Source: Winogradskya consettensis
GTDB lineage: Bacteria; Actinomycetota; Actinomycetes; Mycobacteriales; Micromonosporaceae
Length of the DNA: 64,000 nucleotides
Reading direction: 5' to 3'
Assembly (NCBI RefSeq): GCF_018332715.1
Contig: NZ_BOQP01000011.1
Location: 310,001 to 374,000 of the forward strand
The translations under genes were made by a program, and so were the position numbers. The notes under the pieces are model-generated. The model had not been told where the DNA came from. It made no database searches and saw nothing but the letters and a program-made list of their open reading frames with translations. Below, piece by piece: positions 8,212 to 17,255 of the stretch (position 1 is its first letter; each line of letters starts with the position of its first letter).

Positions 8212-9993
8212 ATGCGCAGTATGGAGCGCGTGTCAGGCCGCCATCGCAGAAACTTCAGTCTCAAGGGAGCGGGCGTCGTCGCATCCGCGATGGCGATCGT
8301 TGTCGTTCTCGCGGGGTCCTGGTTCGGTTATCAGCAGCTCGCTGACAAGGGATGTTCCGGCGGAATAGCCCTCAGCGTCGCCGCCGCGCCCGAGATGGTC
8401 CCCGCCGTCCAGCAGGCCGCCAAGCGGTGGAGCGACGCCGGTGCCGAGGTCAATGGGACGTGCGTCAACGTCAATGTCAGTGGCGTCAGCCCGGCCTCAA
8501 TGGCGTCCACTATCGCGCTCAAGCACCGGGTGACGCTGTCGGGTCTGGGTGCGGTGAGCAAGGACGGCACGGTGCCCGACGTCTGGATCCCCGACTCGAC
8601 CACCTGGCTGCTGCGCCTGCGCTCGGAGGCCTCCGGCTTCCAGCCGACCGACGGCAAGTCGCTCGCGCAGAGCCCGGTCGTGATCGCGATGCCGCAGCCG
8701 GTCGCCGAGAAGATCGGCTGGCCCGACCGCAAGCTCGGCTGGGCCGACCTGGTCAAGCAGATGACCACCGGAAACTCGCTGCGGACCGGCATCGTGGACC
8801 CCAACCGGGACGCCGCGGGTCTCGCGGGCCTGCTCGCGCTGGGTGGCGCGGCAGGCACCAGCGCGCAGGCGAAGGCCCAGCAGGTCGGCGCGCTGCGCTC
8901 GCTCGCCCTGGGCAGCTCGTCGTTGCGTGAGGATCTCCTGGAGAAGTTCCCCCGCTCGGAGGACGCGGCAGACCTGACCACCGCGATCAGCGCGGCGCCG
9001 CTCTCCGAGGAAGACGTCATCAGCTACAACGCCGACAAGCCGGTCGTCCCGCTCGCGGCGCTCTATCTCGACCCGAAGCCACCGGCGCTCGACTACCCCT
9101 ATGCCGTCATGCCCGAGGTCGGCATCGACCTGAACAAGTCCGCGGCGGCGACCGGCCTGCGCCAGGCGATGGAGCAGCCGGCCTTCCGCGACGAGCTGGC
9201 CCGGGTCGGCCTGCGCGGCCCCGACGGCGTGGCGGGCGCCGGTTTCGCCAACCCGACCGGTGGGCCCAAGCCCAGCGCGGCCCCCGCCGCCGCCACCGGC
9301 ACCGAGGGTGCTGCCGCCGCGGGTCTCGACGCCGGCTCGATCAACCAGGTTCTGGGCAGCTGGGCTGCCATCACGCAGCCCGGCCGCGTCCTCGCGGTCT
9401 TCGACGTGTCGGGCTCGATGGCCGACAAGGTCCCGACCGCCGACAACCAGAGCCGCGCGGCGGTGACCCGGACGGCGGCGACCCAGGGCCTCAAGCTCTT
9501 CGACAACGAATGGGCCGTCGGCACCTGGATCTTCTCCACCGAGATGAACGGCAAGCTCCCCTACAAGGAGATCGTGCCGATCAGCCCGCTGACCTCGGCC
9601 CGCTCCGAGCTGGAAGCCTCCATCTCGAAGATCACCCCGAAGGCGGGCGGCGCCACCGGCCTCTACGACACGGCGCTCGCGGCGTACAAGAAGGTCCAGG
9701 AGGACTGGCAGCCGGGCCGGGTCAACTCCGTCATCCTCTTCACCGACGGCAAGAACAGCAACGACGACGGCCTCAAGCTGCCCGCCCTCGTCACCGAGTT
9801 GAAGAAGGCCAACGACGCCAAGCGCCCGGTCCGCATGGTGATCATCGGAATCGGCAACGAGGTCGACGCCAACGAGCTGGAGACCATCACCAACGCGACC
9901 AGCTCCGGCGGCGTCTTCATCGCCGAGGACCCCGCGAAGATCTCCGACATCTTCCTCGAAGCCATCGCCTCCCGCTCCGGCGCCGCGCGCTAG
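8212..9993 (+). CDS. Extracellular solute-binding-like plus von Willebrand factor A domain protein
   Basis: A 593-aa cell-envelope protein. A signal anchor lies at about residues 18-42 (GAGVVASAMAIVVVLAGSWFGY). Residues 50-340 resemble a periplasmic-type binding fold (ALSVAAAPEMVPAVQQAAKRW, VPDVWIPDSTTWLLRL, SPVVIAMPQPVAEKIGW, GIVDPNRDAAGLAGLLALGG). After an Ala/Gly/Pro linker, a VWA domain follows, with the MIDAS motif DVSGSM near residue 398 and LFTDGKNSNDDG near 515. Either ATG 8212 or 8221 may be the start. The combination occurs in actinobacteria, but the ligand and partner are unknown. The gene ends inside a 29-bp repeat present three times (9967-10050). It converges with the phosphatase gene. 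Confidence 0.85.
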   Translation: MRSMERVSGRHRRNFSLKGAGVVASAMAIVVVLAGSWFGYQQLADKGCSGGIALSVAAAPEMVPAVQQAAKRWSDAGAEVNGTCVNVNVSGVSPASMASTIALKHRVTLSGLGAVSKDGTVPDVWIPDSTTWLLRLRSEASGFQPTDGKSLAQSPVVIAMPQPVAEKIGWPDRKLGWADLVKQMTTGNSLRTGIVDPNRDAAGLAGLLALGGAAGTSAQAKAQQVGALRSLALGSSSLREDLLEKFPRSEDAADLTTAISAAPLSEEDVISYNADKPVVPLAALYLDPKPPALDYPYAVMPEVGIDLNKSAAATGLRQAMEQPAFRDELARVGLRGPDGVAGAGFANPTGGPKPSAAPAAATGTEGAAAAGLDAGSINQVLGSWAAITQPGRVLAVFDVSGSMADKVPTADNQSRAAVTRTAATQGLKLFDNEWAVGTWIFSTEMNGKLPYKEIVPISPLTSARSELEASISKITPKAGGATGLYDTALAAYKKVQEDWQPGRVNSVILFTDGKNSNDDGLKLPALVTELKKANDAKRPVRMVIIGIGNEVDANELETITNATSSGGVFIAEDPAKISDIFLEAIASRSGAAR

Positions 9994-10050
9994 GCGCCTC
10001 CCGCTCCGGCGCCGCGCGCTAGGCGCCTCCCGCTCCGGCGCCGCGCGCTG
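9967..10050. repeat. 29-bp unit in three tandem copies spanning a stop codon
   Basis: Three essentially perfect copies start at 9967, 9996 and 10025, with core CCCGCTCCGGCGCCGCGCGC. The first copy contains the last residues (ASRSGAAR) and stop codon of the VWA gene. The third ends just before the stop codon of the converging phosphatase. GGCGCC elements within each unit can form short hairpins, so the array may work as a bidirectional terminator. Confidence 0.9.
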
Positions 10051-10051
10051 A

Positions 10052-11182
10052 TCACGCCGAAGAGGGGTTCCAGTCGAGGCAGACGGCCACGGCGTCGTCC
10101 TCCAGGTCCGAGCTCACGAACGCGCGGAGATCGCCCAGCAGGGAACGAACCGCCTGGAGCGGGGCGAGCGGGCCGGTCCGGCGGATGAAGCGGCGCAGTG
10201 CCGCCTCGCCGTACTGACCGGCTGCCCCCGGAGCCGCGAAGACGCCGTCGCTGACGATGAACAGCCGGTCACCGGGCTGCATCCGGAAGCTCTGCGTCGA
10301 ATAGTCGCTGGTCTCGAACATGCCGAACGGGAACTCGGCGTCCAGCTCCTGGTCGTGGACCTCGCCGTCGCGCAGCACCAGGAGCCGGGGCGAACCGGCG
10401 TCGACCGCGAGGACCTCGCCGGTGGTCACGTCCAGTTCCAGCATCAGGGCGGATACGTGCGAGTCGCCGCGATGCTGCGCGAAGAGGGCCTGATCGGCGA
10501 GGCTCGCCTGGTCGGCCAGCGGGAGGCCGGCGCGGCGGGCGTTGCGGAGGGCCTGGGTGGCCAGGGAGGTCAGCAGGGACGCCGTTATGCCGTCGCCCAT
10601 GCCGTTGAGCACGGTGACGAAGATCCGGCCCTCCTGCTCGGCCCAGTCGAAGCTGTCGCCGCGGACGGCGTACGCCGGCTCGAGCTGGCCGGCCAGGCTG
10701 AAGCCCGGACCCACCCGGCAACGCCCGGGCAGCAACTCCCACTGCAGCTCGGCGGCGAGCGTGAGCCGCTGGGAGCGGGCCGCGACGGTGTAGCGGTCGG
10801 TGCCGACGCCGGCAGCCTGCAACTCGTGCGCGAGCAGCGTCCCGATCTCCAGGAGCTCGTCGCGCTCGGTGCCCGGCTCCGGGAAGGGGGAGATTCGCAG
10901 AACACCGAGGCGTTCCCCGCGCACGGTCACGGGCAGATACCCGACGTGACCCGCGACCACCTCGTTCTGGTGGTCGAACGCCCGCCACGCCGGATCGCCG
11001 GGGTGGGTCACCGCCGGCCCGCTGAGCAGCGGGAGCAGGGCTGACAGGCGGTAGTCGACCAGCAGCAGATCGGTGCCGGTGATCGCATACTCCTTGGCCA
11101 GCACGTCGGCCACGCACTCCACCACCAGCCTCGCCGGCGCCTCGGCCAGCGCCCGCCGCACCGCTGTTACTCGCTCGGACAC
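10052..11182 (-). CDS. PP2C-type (SpoIIE-like) serine phosphatase
   Basis: A 376-aa protein. The N-terminal half is a sensor-like region with a GAF-like pattern (VADVLAKEYAITGTDLLLVDYRLSAL, VTVRGERLGVLRISPF). The C-terminal half is a SpoIIE/PP2C catalytic domain with AAELQWELLPGRC, AVRGDSFDW, VLNGMGDGITASLL, SALMLELDVTTGEVLAVDAGSPRLLVLRDGEV, FGMFE, PGDRLFIVSDGVF and a final DDAVAVCLDW. Such proteins dephosphorylate anti-sigma-factor antagonists. I chose GTG 11182 (MSERVTAVRRAL) because an AAGGGG ribosome-binding site lies 8 bases upstream; the longer open frame reads into the divergent MarR gene. No anti-sigma or antagonist gene is adjacent. Confidence 0.85.
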   Translation of the reverse strand: MSERVTAVRRALAEAPARLVVECVADVLAKEYAITGTDLLLVDYRLSALLPLLSGPAVTHPGDPAWRAFDHQNEVVAGHVGYLPVTVRGERLGVLRISPFPEPGTERDELLEIGTLLAHELQAAGVGTDRYTVAARSQRLTLAAELQWELLPGRCRVGPGFSLAGQLEPAYAVRGDSFDWAEQEGRIFVTVLNGMGDGITASLLTSLATQALRNARRAGLPLADQASLADQALFAQHRGDSHVSALMLELDVTTGEVLAVDAGSPRLLVLRDGEVHDQELDAEFPFGMFETSDYSTQSFRMQPGDRLFIVSDGVFAAPGAAGQYGEAALRRFIRRTGPLAPLQAVRSLLGDLRAFVSSDLEDDAVAVCLDWNPSSA

Positions 11183-11233
11183 GGTTTGCACCCCTTCGAC
11201 ACCGTCGCCTCTCCGGGTAGTCTCTGCTGCACC

Positions 11234-11704
11234 ATGGGCGAACACCATGGGCCGGATGGGCCACAGGACGCCGCGGCAGTCGACGACGCCGCGGGTACGT
11301 TGCTGGCCGTTTGGGACGCTGCCCGGGAGCAGGCCACGCCCCGCCTCTCCGGCCCGCAACTCAACGCGCTCCTCGTCGTCGAGCGCGAGGAGGGCATCAA
11401 CCTGCGAGGTCTCGCCGGGGAGCTGAGGATGATTCTCTCCTCCGCGAGCCGCCTCTGTGACCGCCTTGTCGCCTCCGGCATGGTCGAGCGGGTGCCGGGC
11501 CGGGTCGACCGCCGCGAGATCGCGCTGTATCTCACACCCTCGTCGCACGCCCTGCTGGCCAACCTGCGCAATACGCGCCGGGAGATCCTCGCCGACGTGC
11601 TGGGCCGGATGAGCCCGGCCGGCCGGGCGTCGCTGGTGCGCGGGCTTGCCGAGTTCAGCGCGGCAACCGCGGAGGAGTCCCGGTCCGACGCCCGCACGGC
11701 CTGA
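11234..11704 (+). CDS. MarR family transcriptional regulator
   Basis: A 156-aa winged-helix regulator. LSGPQLNALLVVEREEGINLRGLAGELRMILSSASRLCDRLVASGMVER contains the recognition helix, followed by a DRREIALYLTPSSHALL wing. I chose ATG 11234 (MGEHHGPDGPQDAAAV). It is divergent from the SpoIIE-like phosphatase with only about 50 bases between the start codons, so it may control both. The arrangement MarR plus PP2C phosphatase recurs in actinobacteria. The ligand is unknown. Its stop is directly followed by the stop of the converging ROK gene. Confidence 0.85.
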   Translation: MGEHHGPDGPQDAAAVDDAAGTLLAVWDAAREQATPRLSGPQLNALLVVEREEGINLRGLAGELRMILSSASRLCDRLVASGMVERVPGRVDRREIALYLTPSSHALLANLRNTRREILADVLGRMSPAGRASLVRGLAEFSAATAEESRSDARTA

Positions 11705-12829
11705 TCAGCGCGCCAGATAGGCGGCGGGGTCGTCCAGCACGCCACGCAGCACCGCTCCGGCGGCACCGCGCACGGCGGCGTCGGGGCCCAGGGTCGCGGC
11801 CCGCAACCGCACCGGGGACCAGTCGGCGGTCAGCACCCGCCGCGCGATCTCAGCGTCGATGGCGTCGTGCAACCCGGGCAGCAGCGGCGCGTAGATCCCC
11901 CCGAGCACGACGGTGTCCACGTCCAGCAGGTTGACCACGGTGGCGATCGCGGTGCCGAGCGCGGTCCCGGCCACGGTCAGGTCGGCCCCCGCCAGGGACT
12001 CGACCGAGGTGACGCCGGCGGCGCTCAGCATCGCTTCCTGGCCTGCGTACTGCTCGAGGCAGCCGCGGGCGCCGCATCGGCAGCGCGGCCCGGCCGAGTC
12101 GATCGGGATGTGCCCGATCTCGCCGCTCCAGCCGCGCACGCCCCGGTAGAGCGCGCCGTTCAGCACGATGCCGGCGCCGATGCCGATCTCGCCGGAGATG
12201 TAGACGAAGCTGGGTGGCAGGTCACCCGTGCCCAGCTCGCTCAGCGCGGCCAGGTTGGCCTCGTTGTCGACCATCAGCGGCAGGCCGTGCAGCTGCGAAC
12301 CGACGGCGACGTCCTGCCAGCCGAGGTTGGGGGCGACCCGGACCACGCCACCGGCGGACACGAGGCCGGGTACGGCGAGCGCCGCCCCCGCGACGGTCAG
12401 CCCCTCGGCCCGGGCCAGGCGTAAGGCCCGCGCGGCCAGCCTGGTGAGGCCGTCCAGGGAGCCGGGGCCGCGTTGGTCGCCCGCCTCGACGAGGTGGTGC
12501 CGGACGGTGCCGGTGAGGTCGACGACGCAGGCGGCCCGGTAGTCGACGTTGATCTCCAGGCCGAGCCCGGCCGGACCGTCCGCCGCTGGTCGCAGCCCCG
12601 CCGCGGGGCGTCCAGCACCGCTGCGGGGGGCGGGGTCGACCTCGGCGAGCAGGGCGCCGGCGATGAGGTCGTCGACGAGCGCGGAGACCGTGGCCCGGGT
12701 GAGGCCCGTCGCGCCTGCCACCGAAGCCCGACTTATCGGATCTGGGCTGTTCGCCACGGTTTGCAGCACAAGCGCGAGATTATGAGCCCGCACGCTGCTC
12801 TGCCGGACGGGGGCATTGGAAGCAGTCAT
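11705..12829 (-). CDS. xylR: ROK family repressor, likely XylR
   Basis: A 374-aa ROK protein with an N-terminal helix-turn-helix (residues about 15-70: NLALVLQTVANSPDPISRASVAGATGLTRATVSALVDDLI) and a sugar-kinase-like domain. The ATP/sugar motif region includes LGLEINVDYRAACVVDLTG, ALAVPGLVSAGGVVRVAPNLGW, LMVDNEANLAALSE, SGEIGIGAGIVLNG and GEIGHI. The zinc signature is CRCGARGCLEQYAG. Its position divergent from xylA makes it the probable xylose-responsive repressor. I chose ATG 12829 (MTASNAPVRQSSVRAHN); an ATG at 12832 is equally placed. Binding presumably occurs in the 77-bp AT-rich region shared with xylA. Confidence 0.88.
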   Translation of the reverse strand: MTASNAPVRQSSVRAHNLALVLQTVANSPDPISRASVAGATGLTRATVSALVDDLIAGALLAEVDPAPRSGAGRPAAGLRPAADGPAGLGLEINVDYRAACVVDLTGTVRHHLVEAGDQRGPGSLDGLTRLAARALRLARAEGLTVAGAALAVPGLVSAGGVVRVAPNLGWQDVAVGSQLHGLPLMVDNEANLAALSELGTGDLPPSFVYISGEIGIGAGIVLNGALYRGVRGWSGEIGHIPIDSAGPRCRCGARGCLEQYAGQEAMLSAAGVTSVESLAGADLTVAGTALGTAIATVVNLLDVDTVVLGGIYAPLLPGLHDAIDAEIARRVLTADWSPVRLRAATLGPDAAVRGAAGAVLRGVLDDPAAYLAR

Positions 12830-12847
12830 CATCCGGCCCGGCACCCC

Positions 12848-12900
12848 TTGACAATGCCATACGGCACTCAAATAATTCAACCAATAAACAAATCAGACCC
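12848..12900 (+). promoter_or_regulatory. xylA promoter with putative XylR operator
   Basis: The -35 box TTGACA at 12848-12853 is followed after exactly 17 bases by AATAAT at 12871-12876, which is 5 of 6 to the -10 consensus. This is a rare near-perfect housekeeping promoter in such GC-rich DNA. The AT-rich stretch immediately downstream (12866-12897) contains repeated CAAAT and CAA half-sites and is the natural place for repressor binding. The operator assignment is inference. Confidence 0.72.
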
Positions 12901-12917
12901 GTTACGTGGAGGTAACC

Positions 12918-14105
12918 GTGTCGGTCCAACCCACCAAGGCAGACAAGTTCAGCTTCGGTCTCTGGACCGTGGGCTGGACCGCCCGCGACCCGTTCGGTGA
13001 CGCCACCCGCGCGGCGCTCGACCCGATCGAGGCGGTGCACAAGCTCAACGAGTTCGGCGCGTACGGCATCACCTTCCACGACGACGACCTCGTGCCGTTC
13101 GGCTCCGACGCGCAGACCCGCGACGGCATCATCGCCGGCTTCAAGAAGGCCCTCGACGAGACCGGCATGGTCGTCCCGATGGTGACCACCAACCTCTTCA
13201 CCCACCCGGTGTTCAAGGACGGCGGCTTCACCAGCAACGACCGTGGCGTACGCCGCTATGCGCTGCGCAAGGTCCTCCGCAACATGGACCTCGCCGCTGA
13301 GCTCGGCGCGCAGACGCTCGTCCTCTGGGGTGGTCGTGAAGGCGCGGAGTACGACGAGGCCAAGGACGTACAGGCCGCACTCGACCGGTACGCCGAGGGC
13401 CTCAACCTGCTCGCCCAGTACTCCGAGGACAAGGGCTACGGCCTGCGCTTCGCGATCGAGCCCAAGCCCAACGAGCCCCGCGGCGACATCCTGCTCCCGA
13501 CGGCCGGCCACGCCATCGCGTTCGTCCAGGAGCTCGAGCGCTCCGAGCTGTTCGGGATCAACCCCGAGGTCGGCCACGAGCAGATGTCGAACCTCAACTT
13601 CACCCAGGGCATCGCCCAGGCGCTGTGGCACAAGAAGCTGTTCCACATCGACCTCAACGGCCAGCACGGCCCGAAGTTCGACCAGGACCTGGTCTTCGGC
13701 CACGCCGACCTGCTGAACGCGTTCTCCCTGGTCGACCTGCTCGAAAACGGCGCACCCGGCGGCGGCCCCGGCTACGACGGTCCCCGGCACTTCGACTACA
13801 AGCCCTCCCGCACCGAGAACTACGAGGGTGTCTGGGAGTCCGCCAAGGCCAACATGCGGATGTATTTGCTGCTCAAGGAGCGGGCTGCGGCGTTCCGCGC
13901 GGATCCTGAGGTGCAGGCCGCGCTTGAGGCGTCGAAGGTGCTGGAGCTGGCGAAGCCGACCCTTAATGAGGGCGAGAGCTACCAGGACCTGCTCAACGAC
14001 AAGAGCGCGTTCGAGGAGTACGACGTCGACGCTGCTGGGGAGCAGGGGTATCACTTTGTGAAGCTGCACCAGTTGGCTATTGATCACGTATTGCGTGCGC
14101 GCTGA
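12918..14105 (+). CDS. xylA: Xylose isomerase
   Basis: Converts D-xylose to D-xylulose and also isomerises glucose to fructose; a cytoplasmic tetramer using two divalent metal ions. The 395-aa sequence is a class I actinobacterial enzyme. His54 (ITFHDDD), Glu181 and Lys183 ([12 protein letters not shown]), the NPEVGHEQM segment with Glu217, and [16 protein letters not shown] carrying the metal-binding Asp residues are all present. I chose GTG 12918 because GGAGGT sits at 12908-12913; GTG 12906 would overlap that site. From memory it is very close to the Actinoplanes missouriensis enzyme. It is the first gene of the xylose block, under the promoter at 12848 and the divergent ROK repressor. Confidence 0.97.
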   Translation: MSVQPTKADKFSFGLWTVGWTARDPFGDATRAALDPIEAVHKLNEFGAYGITFHDDDLVPFGSDAQTRDGIIAGFKKALDETGMVVPMVTTNLFTHPVFKDGGFTSNDRGVRRYALRKVLRNMDLAAELGAQTLVLWGGREGAEYDEAKDVQAALDRYAEGLNLLAQYSEDKGYGLRFAIEPKPNEPRGDILLPTAGHAIAFVQELERSELFGINPEVGHEQMSNLNFTQGIAQALWHKKLFHIDLNGQHGPKFDQDLVFGHADLLNAFSLVDLLENGAPGGGPGYDGPRHFDYKPSRTENYEGVWESAKANMRMYLLLKERAAAFRADPEVQAALEASKVLELAKPTLNEGESYQDLLNDKSAFEEYDVDAAGEQGYHFVKLHQLAIDHVLRAR

Positions 14106-14142
14106 GCTGTGGCTGTGTTACTGGCCTCGCTTCGCTCGGCGG

Positions 14143-14242
14143 GCACTGCGCCCCTTTGAGTCGTTGTCGGCGGCACCGGTTTCCGGGCGGGGAAGGGCGC
14201 CCGTCCGGAAACCGGCACCGCCGACAACGACGGGCGCAGTGC
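14143..14242. repeat. Long inverted repeat between xylA and xylB
   Basis: Two 26-bp arms (14161-14186 and 14205-14230) match at 24 of 26 positions around an 18-base loop. An outer 10-bp stem (GCACTGCGCC at 14143-14152, complement at 14233-14242) extends it. The structure lies 38 bases after the xylA stop. It may be a terminator, an attenuator or an mRNA-stabilising hairpin that makes xylA more abundant than xylB. Confidence 0.85.
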
Positions 14243-14249
14243 GGTTCGG

Positions 14250-14398
14250 GGTGGGGCGCCATTGGATAGGCCGTGGGGCGCGACAACGGCCGGCGTGGGG
14301 CGCGATAACGGCGGGCGTGGGGCGCGATAACGGCAGGCGTGGGGCGCGGCTGCGGTGGGTGTGGGGCGCGGCTGCGGTGGGCGTGGGGCTGGATGAGG
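14250..14398 (+). repeat. 22-bp tandem repeat array upstream of xylB
   Basis: About six units with period 22 (starts near 14250, 14272, 14294, 14316, 14338, 14360, 14382), core CGTGGGGCGCGATAACGG drifting to CGTGGGGCGCGGCTGCGG. The rest of the 315-bp xylA-xylB gap is the inverted repeat before it and the xylB ribosome-binding site GAGGAG at 14405-14410. Confidence 0.9.
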
Positions 14399-14420
14399 AT
14401 TTTCGAGGAGAATACGAAGC

Positions 14421-15836
14421 ATGACTCTTGTCGCCGGGATCGACAGTTCTACTCAGTCCTGCAAGGTGGTTGTTCGGGATGCTGAGACCGGGAAGCTGGT
14501 CAGGCAGGGGCGGGCTGGGCATCCCGACGGCACGGAGGTTCATCCGCACGCCTGGTGGGATGCGCTGCAGCGGGCGATCGAGGAGGCCGGCGGGCTCGAT
14601 GATGTTGCCGCTGTCTCCGTGGCTGGGCAGCAGCACGGGATGGTTGTGCTGGATGAGGACGGTGAGGTTGTCCGGCCGGCGTTGTTGTGGAATGACACGC
14701 GTAGTGCTGGGGCGGCCGCTGACCTGATCGAGGAGCTCGGCGGTGGGGACAAGGGGCGCCGGGCGTGGGCTGACGCGGTCGGGATTGTGCCGGTGGCCAG
14801 TTTTACGCTCACCAAGCTGCGGTGGCTGGCTCGGAATGAGCCGGAGAACGCCGCGCGGGTGGCGGCGGTTTGTCTGCCGCACGACTGGCTGACCTGGAAG
14901 TTGTCCGGGGCGAAGGGGCTCGACACGCTGCGTACGGATCGCAGTGATGCCAGTGGGACGCTCTACTGGTCGGCCAAGACCGGCGAGTATCGCCATGATC
15001 TGCTCGAGCTGGGCTTCGGGCGGCGGATCATCACGCCTGAGGTGCTCGGGCCGGTCGGCATCGCGGGACACCTGCCCAACGGGGCTCCGCTCGGGCCCGG
15101 CGCCGGTGACAACGCGGCTGCGGGGCTCGGTGCCGGGGCGCTTCCGGGTGATGTGGTGATCTCGATCGGGACGTCCGGGACGGTGTTCGTGTCCTCGGAT
15201 GTGGCGCCGGACGACCCGAGTGGGGCTGTTTCCGGGTTCGCCGACGTCACCGGGCGGTTCCTGCCGATCGTGGTGACGCTGAACGCGGCCCGGGTTCTGG
15301 ATGCGGCGGGCAAGCTGCTCGGCGTGGACCACGAGGAGCTGTCACGGCTCGCGCTGTCGGCACCGGCCGGTGCCGACGGGCTGGTGCTGGTGCCGTACCT
15401 GGAGGGGGAGCGCACGCCGAACCGGCCCGACGCGACCGGGGCCATTCACGGGCTGACGTTGAAGACCTCCGACCCGGCGCACCTGGCCCGGGCGGCCGTC
15501 GAGGGCATGCTCTGCGCGCTCGCGGACGGGCTGGACGCGCTGGTCGCGCAGGGTGCGGCCGCCAACCGCATCGTGCTGGTCGGTGGCGGTGCGCGCAGTC
15601 TGGCCGTACGCAAAATCGCTCCTGCGCTCTTCGGTCTTCCGGTCCTTGTCCCGCCGCCCGGCGAGTATGTCGCGGACGGTGCGGCACGGCAGGCCGCGTG
15701 GGTCACGGTGGGTGGCGATCTCCCGCCGCAGTGGTCCGCCGAAACCCCCGAGGTGTACGAGGACACGAGCGTCCCCCTCATCCGCGAGCAGTACGCCGCG
15801 GCCCGTGACAAGGTCGTCGACAGAATCGACCGCTAA
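14421..15836 (+). CDS. xylB: Xylulokinase
   Basis: ATP-dependent phosphorylation of D-xylulose to xylulose 5-phosphate, feeding the pentose phosphate pathway. The 471-aa FGGY-family kinase shows [47 protein letters not shown], the catalytic-loop region [13 protein letters not shown] with the conserved Asp, [13 protein letters not shown] and [23 protein letters not shown]. The ATG follows GAGGAG at 14405-14410. It is separated from xylA by a long hairpin and a tandem array, so expression relative to xylA may be modulated there. The following MFS gene starts 9 bases after its stop. Confidence 0.95.
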   Translation: MTLVAGIDSSTQSCKVVVRDAETGKLVRQGRAGHPDGTEVHPHAWWDALQRAIEEAGGLDDVAAVSVAGQQHGMVVLDEDGEVVRPALLWNDTRSAGAAADLIEELGGGDKGRRAWADAVGIVPVASFTLTKLRWLARNEPENAARVAAVCLPHDWLTWKLSGAKGLDTLRTDRSDASGTLYWSAKTGEYRHDLLELGFGRRIITPEVLGPVGIAGHLPNGAPLGPGAGDNAAAGLGAGALPGDVVISIGTSGTVFVSSDVAPDDPSGAVSGFADVTGRFLPIVVTLNAARVLDAAGKLLGVDHEELSRLALSAPAGADGLVLVPYLEGERTPNRPDATGAIHGLTLKTSDPAHLARAAVEGMLCALADGLDALVAQGAAANRIVLVGGGARSLAVRKIAPALFGLPVLVPPPGEYVADGAARQAAWVTVGGDLPPQWSAETPEVYEDTSVPLIREQYAAARDKVVDRIDR

Positions 15837-15845
15837 CCTTTCGGC

Positions 15846-17255
15846 GTGACCACGGGCAGCGGCGGTTCGGCGCATCGCGCGTACAGCGTGGTGGTGTTCG
15901 TGGTGCTCGCCTCGCTCGACAACGTGGCGATCGGCCTCGTCCCACCCCTGTACGGCAGCATCGGCGACGATTTCGGGGTGGGCGAGGGCCACATCGCGCT
16001 CGCCACGACGATCATGTTCCTGATCAGCGCGGTTGCGGCGATCGGCTGGGCGTACGCCGGGGACCGCACCAACCGCAAACCGGTCCTCATCGCCGGCACC
16101 GCGATCTGGGTCCTCGGCACCGCCTGGTCCGGGCTGGCCGGCAGCTACCCGTCGTTCCTGATGTCGCAGGTGCTCGCCGCGATCGGCCTGGGCGGCGTGG
16201 CCAGTGTCAGCTTCGCCGTGGTCAGCGATCTGATCTCACCGAGACGCCGCGGCCTGGTGATGAGCTTCTGGGGCCTTTCGCAGGGCATCGGCACGCTCGC
16301 CGGCACGCTGGTCGGCGGTCTGCTCGGCGCGGGGGACTGGCGGCGCCCGTTCCTGGTGGTGTCGGTGGCCGGGGTGATCGGGGCGATCGCCTACGTGTTC
16401 ACCTACAACGTCCCGCGCGGTGACAGCCAGCCTGAGCTGCGCGGCGTCGAGTACGACGAGCGCATCCACTCGGGGGACCTGCCGAAGATCCTCGCCCGGC
16501 GTACCAACGTCTGGCTGATCCTGCAGGGCTTCTCGGCGCAGGTGGCGTTCGGGTCGCTGGTGTGGCTGCCCGTGCTGTTCCGGGCGCGTGCGGAGGACCA
16601 GGGCTATTCGACGGCGACGGCGATCGTCGTGGGCAGCGTCTTCGCCACGCTGTTCCAGCTCGGCGGGGCCCTGTCGATCCTCGGCGGGCTCATCGGCGAT
16701 CGGCTGCAGCGGCGTACGCCGAGGGGCCGCGCCCTGGTCGCAGCGGTCGGCATCCTCGCCGCCGTGCCGTTCTACGTGGTGCTGTACTTCGTGCCGTTCC
16801 ACATCGACGTCCCGGACGGCGGTGGCACGGGCGCCATCATCGGCGCCGTGCTGCGCAACGTCTGGACCGAGCCGACGGTCGGGCTCAGCCTCGCCGTCGC
16901 CATCTTCGCGCTCGCGCTGACGTCGGCGAACTCCCCCAACTGGTTCGCGATGATCGCTGACGTTAACCCGCCCGAGCACCGCGGCACGGTCTACAGCCTC
17001 GGCAACCTGTTCAACGGCGCCGGGCGGGCCGGTGGCAACGCGCTGGTCGGGGTGGCGTTCCGGGGTCTCGCCGGGGCGTTCCCGCCGCCGCTGAACTACG
17101 CCGTCGGGCTGGCCGTCTTCCAGTTCTTCTTCATCCCGACCGGCGTCATGTACTGGCTGGCCAGCCGCACCGTGGCCAGGGACATGGCGGAAACCCATGC
17201 GCACCTGGCCACGTACACCTCGAAGGCGGAACCTATGCGCGAGCCCACACCGTGA
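15846..17255 (+). CDS. Major facilitator superfamily transporter
   Basis: A 469-aa membrane carrier with about 12 helices. It shows the MFS motif A region GWAYAGDRTNRKPVLIAG between helices 2 and 3, a VSDLISPRRRGLVMSFWGLSQGIGTLAG motif C-like segment, and the related loop GLIGDRLQRRTPRGR in the second half. It starts with GTG 15846, 9 bases after xylB, and so is likely cotranscribed. Position suggests sugar uptake or export of a sugar product, but the sequence is not that of the xylose/proton symporters I know, so the substrate is open. The 3' end overlaps the converging GH13 gene by 23 bases. Confidence 0.83.
   Translation: MTTGSGGSAHRAYSVVVFVVLASLDNVAIGLVPPLYGSIGDDFGVGEGHIALATTIMFLISAVAAIGWAYAGDRTNRKPVLIAGTAIWVLGTAWSGLAGSYPSFLMSQVLAAIGLGGVASVSFAVVSDLISPRRRGLVMSFWGLSQGIGTLAGTLVGGLLGAGDWRRPFLVVSVAGVIGAIAYVFTYNVPRGDSQPELRGVEYDERIHSGDLPKILARRTNVWLILQGFSAQVAFGSLVWLPVLFRARAEDQGYSTATAIVVGSVFATLFQLGGALSILGGLIGDRLQRRTPRGRALVAAVGILAAVPFYVVLYFVPFHIDVPDGGGTGAIIGAVLRNVWTEPTVGLSLAVAIFALALTSANSPNWFAMIADVNPPEHRGTVYSLGNLFNGAGRAGGNALVGVAFRGLAGAFPPPLNYAVGLAVFQFFFIPTGVMYWLASRTVARDMAETHAHLATYTSKAEPMREPTP

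Noticed and set aside
12780..14087. 435-residue open frame on the minus strand opposite xylA
   Set aside because: It is the antisense shadow of the well supported xylA; the composition is Val/Glu/Leu-rich without motifs.
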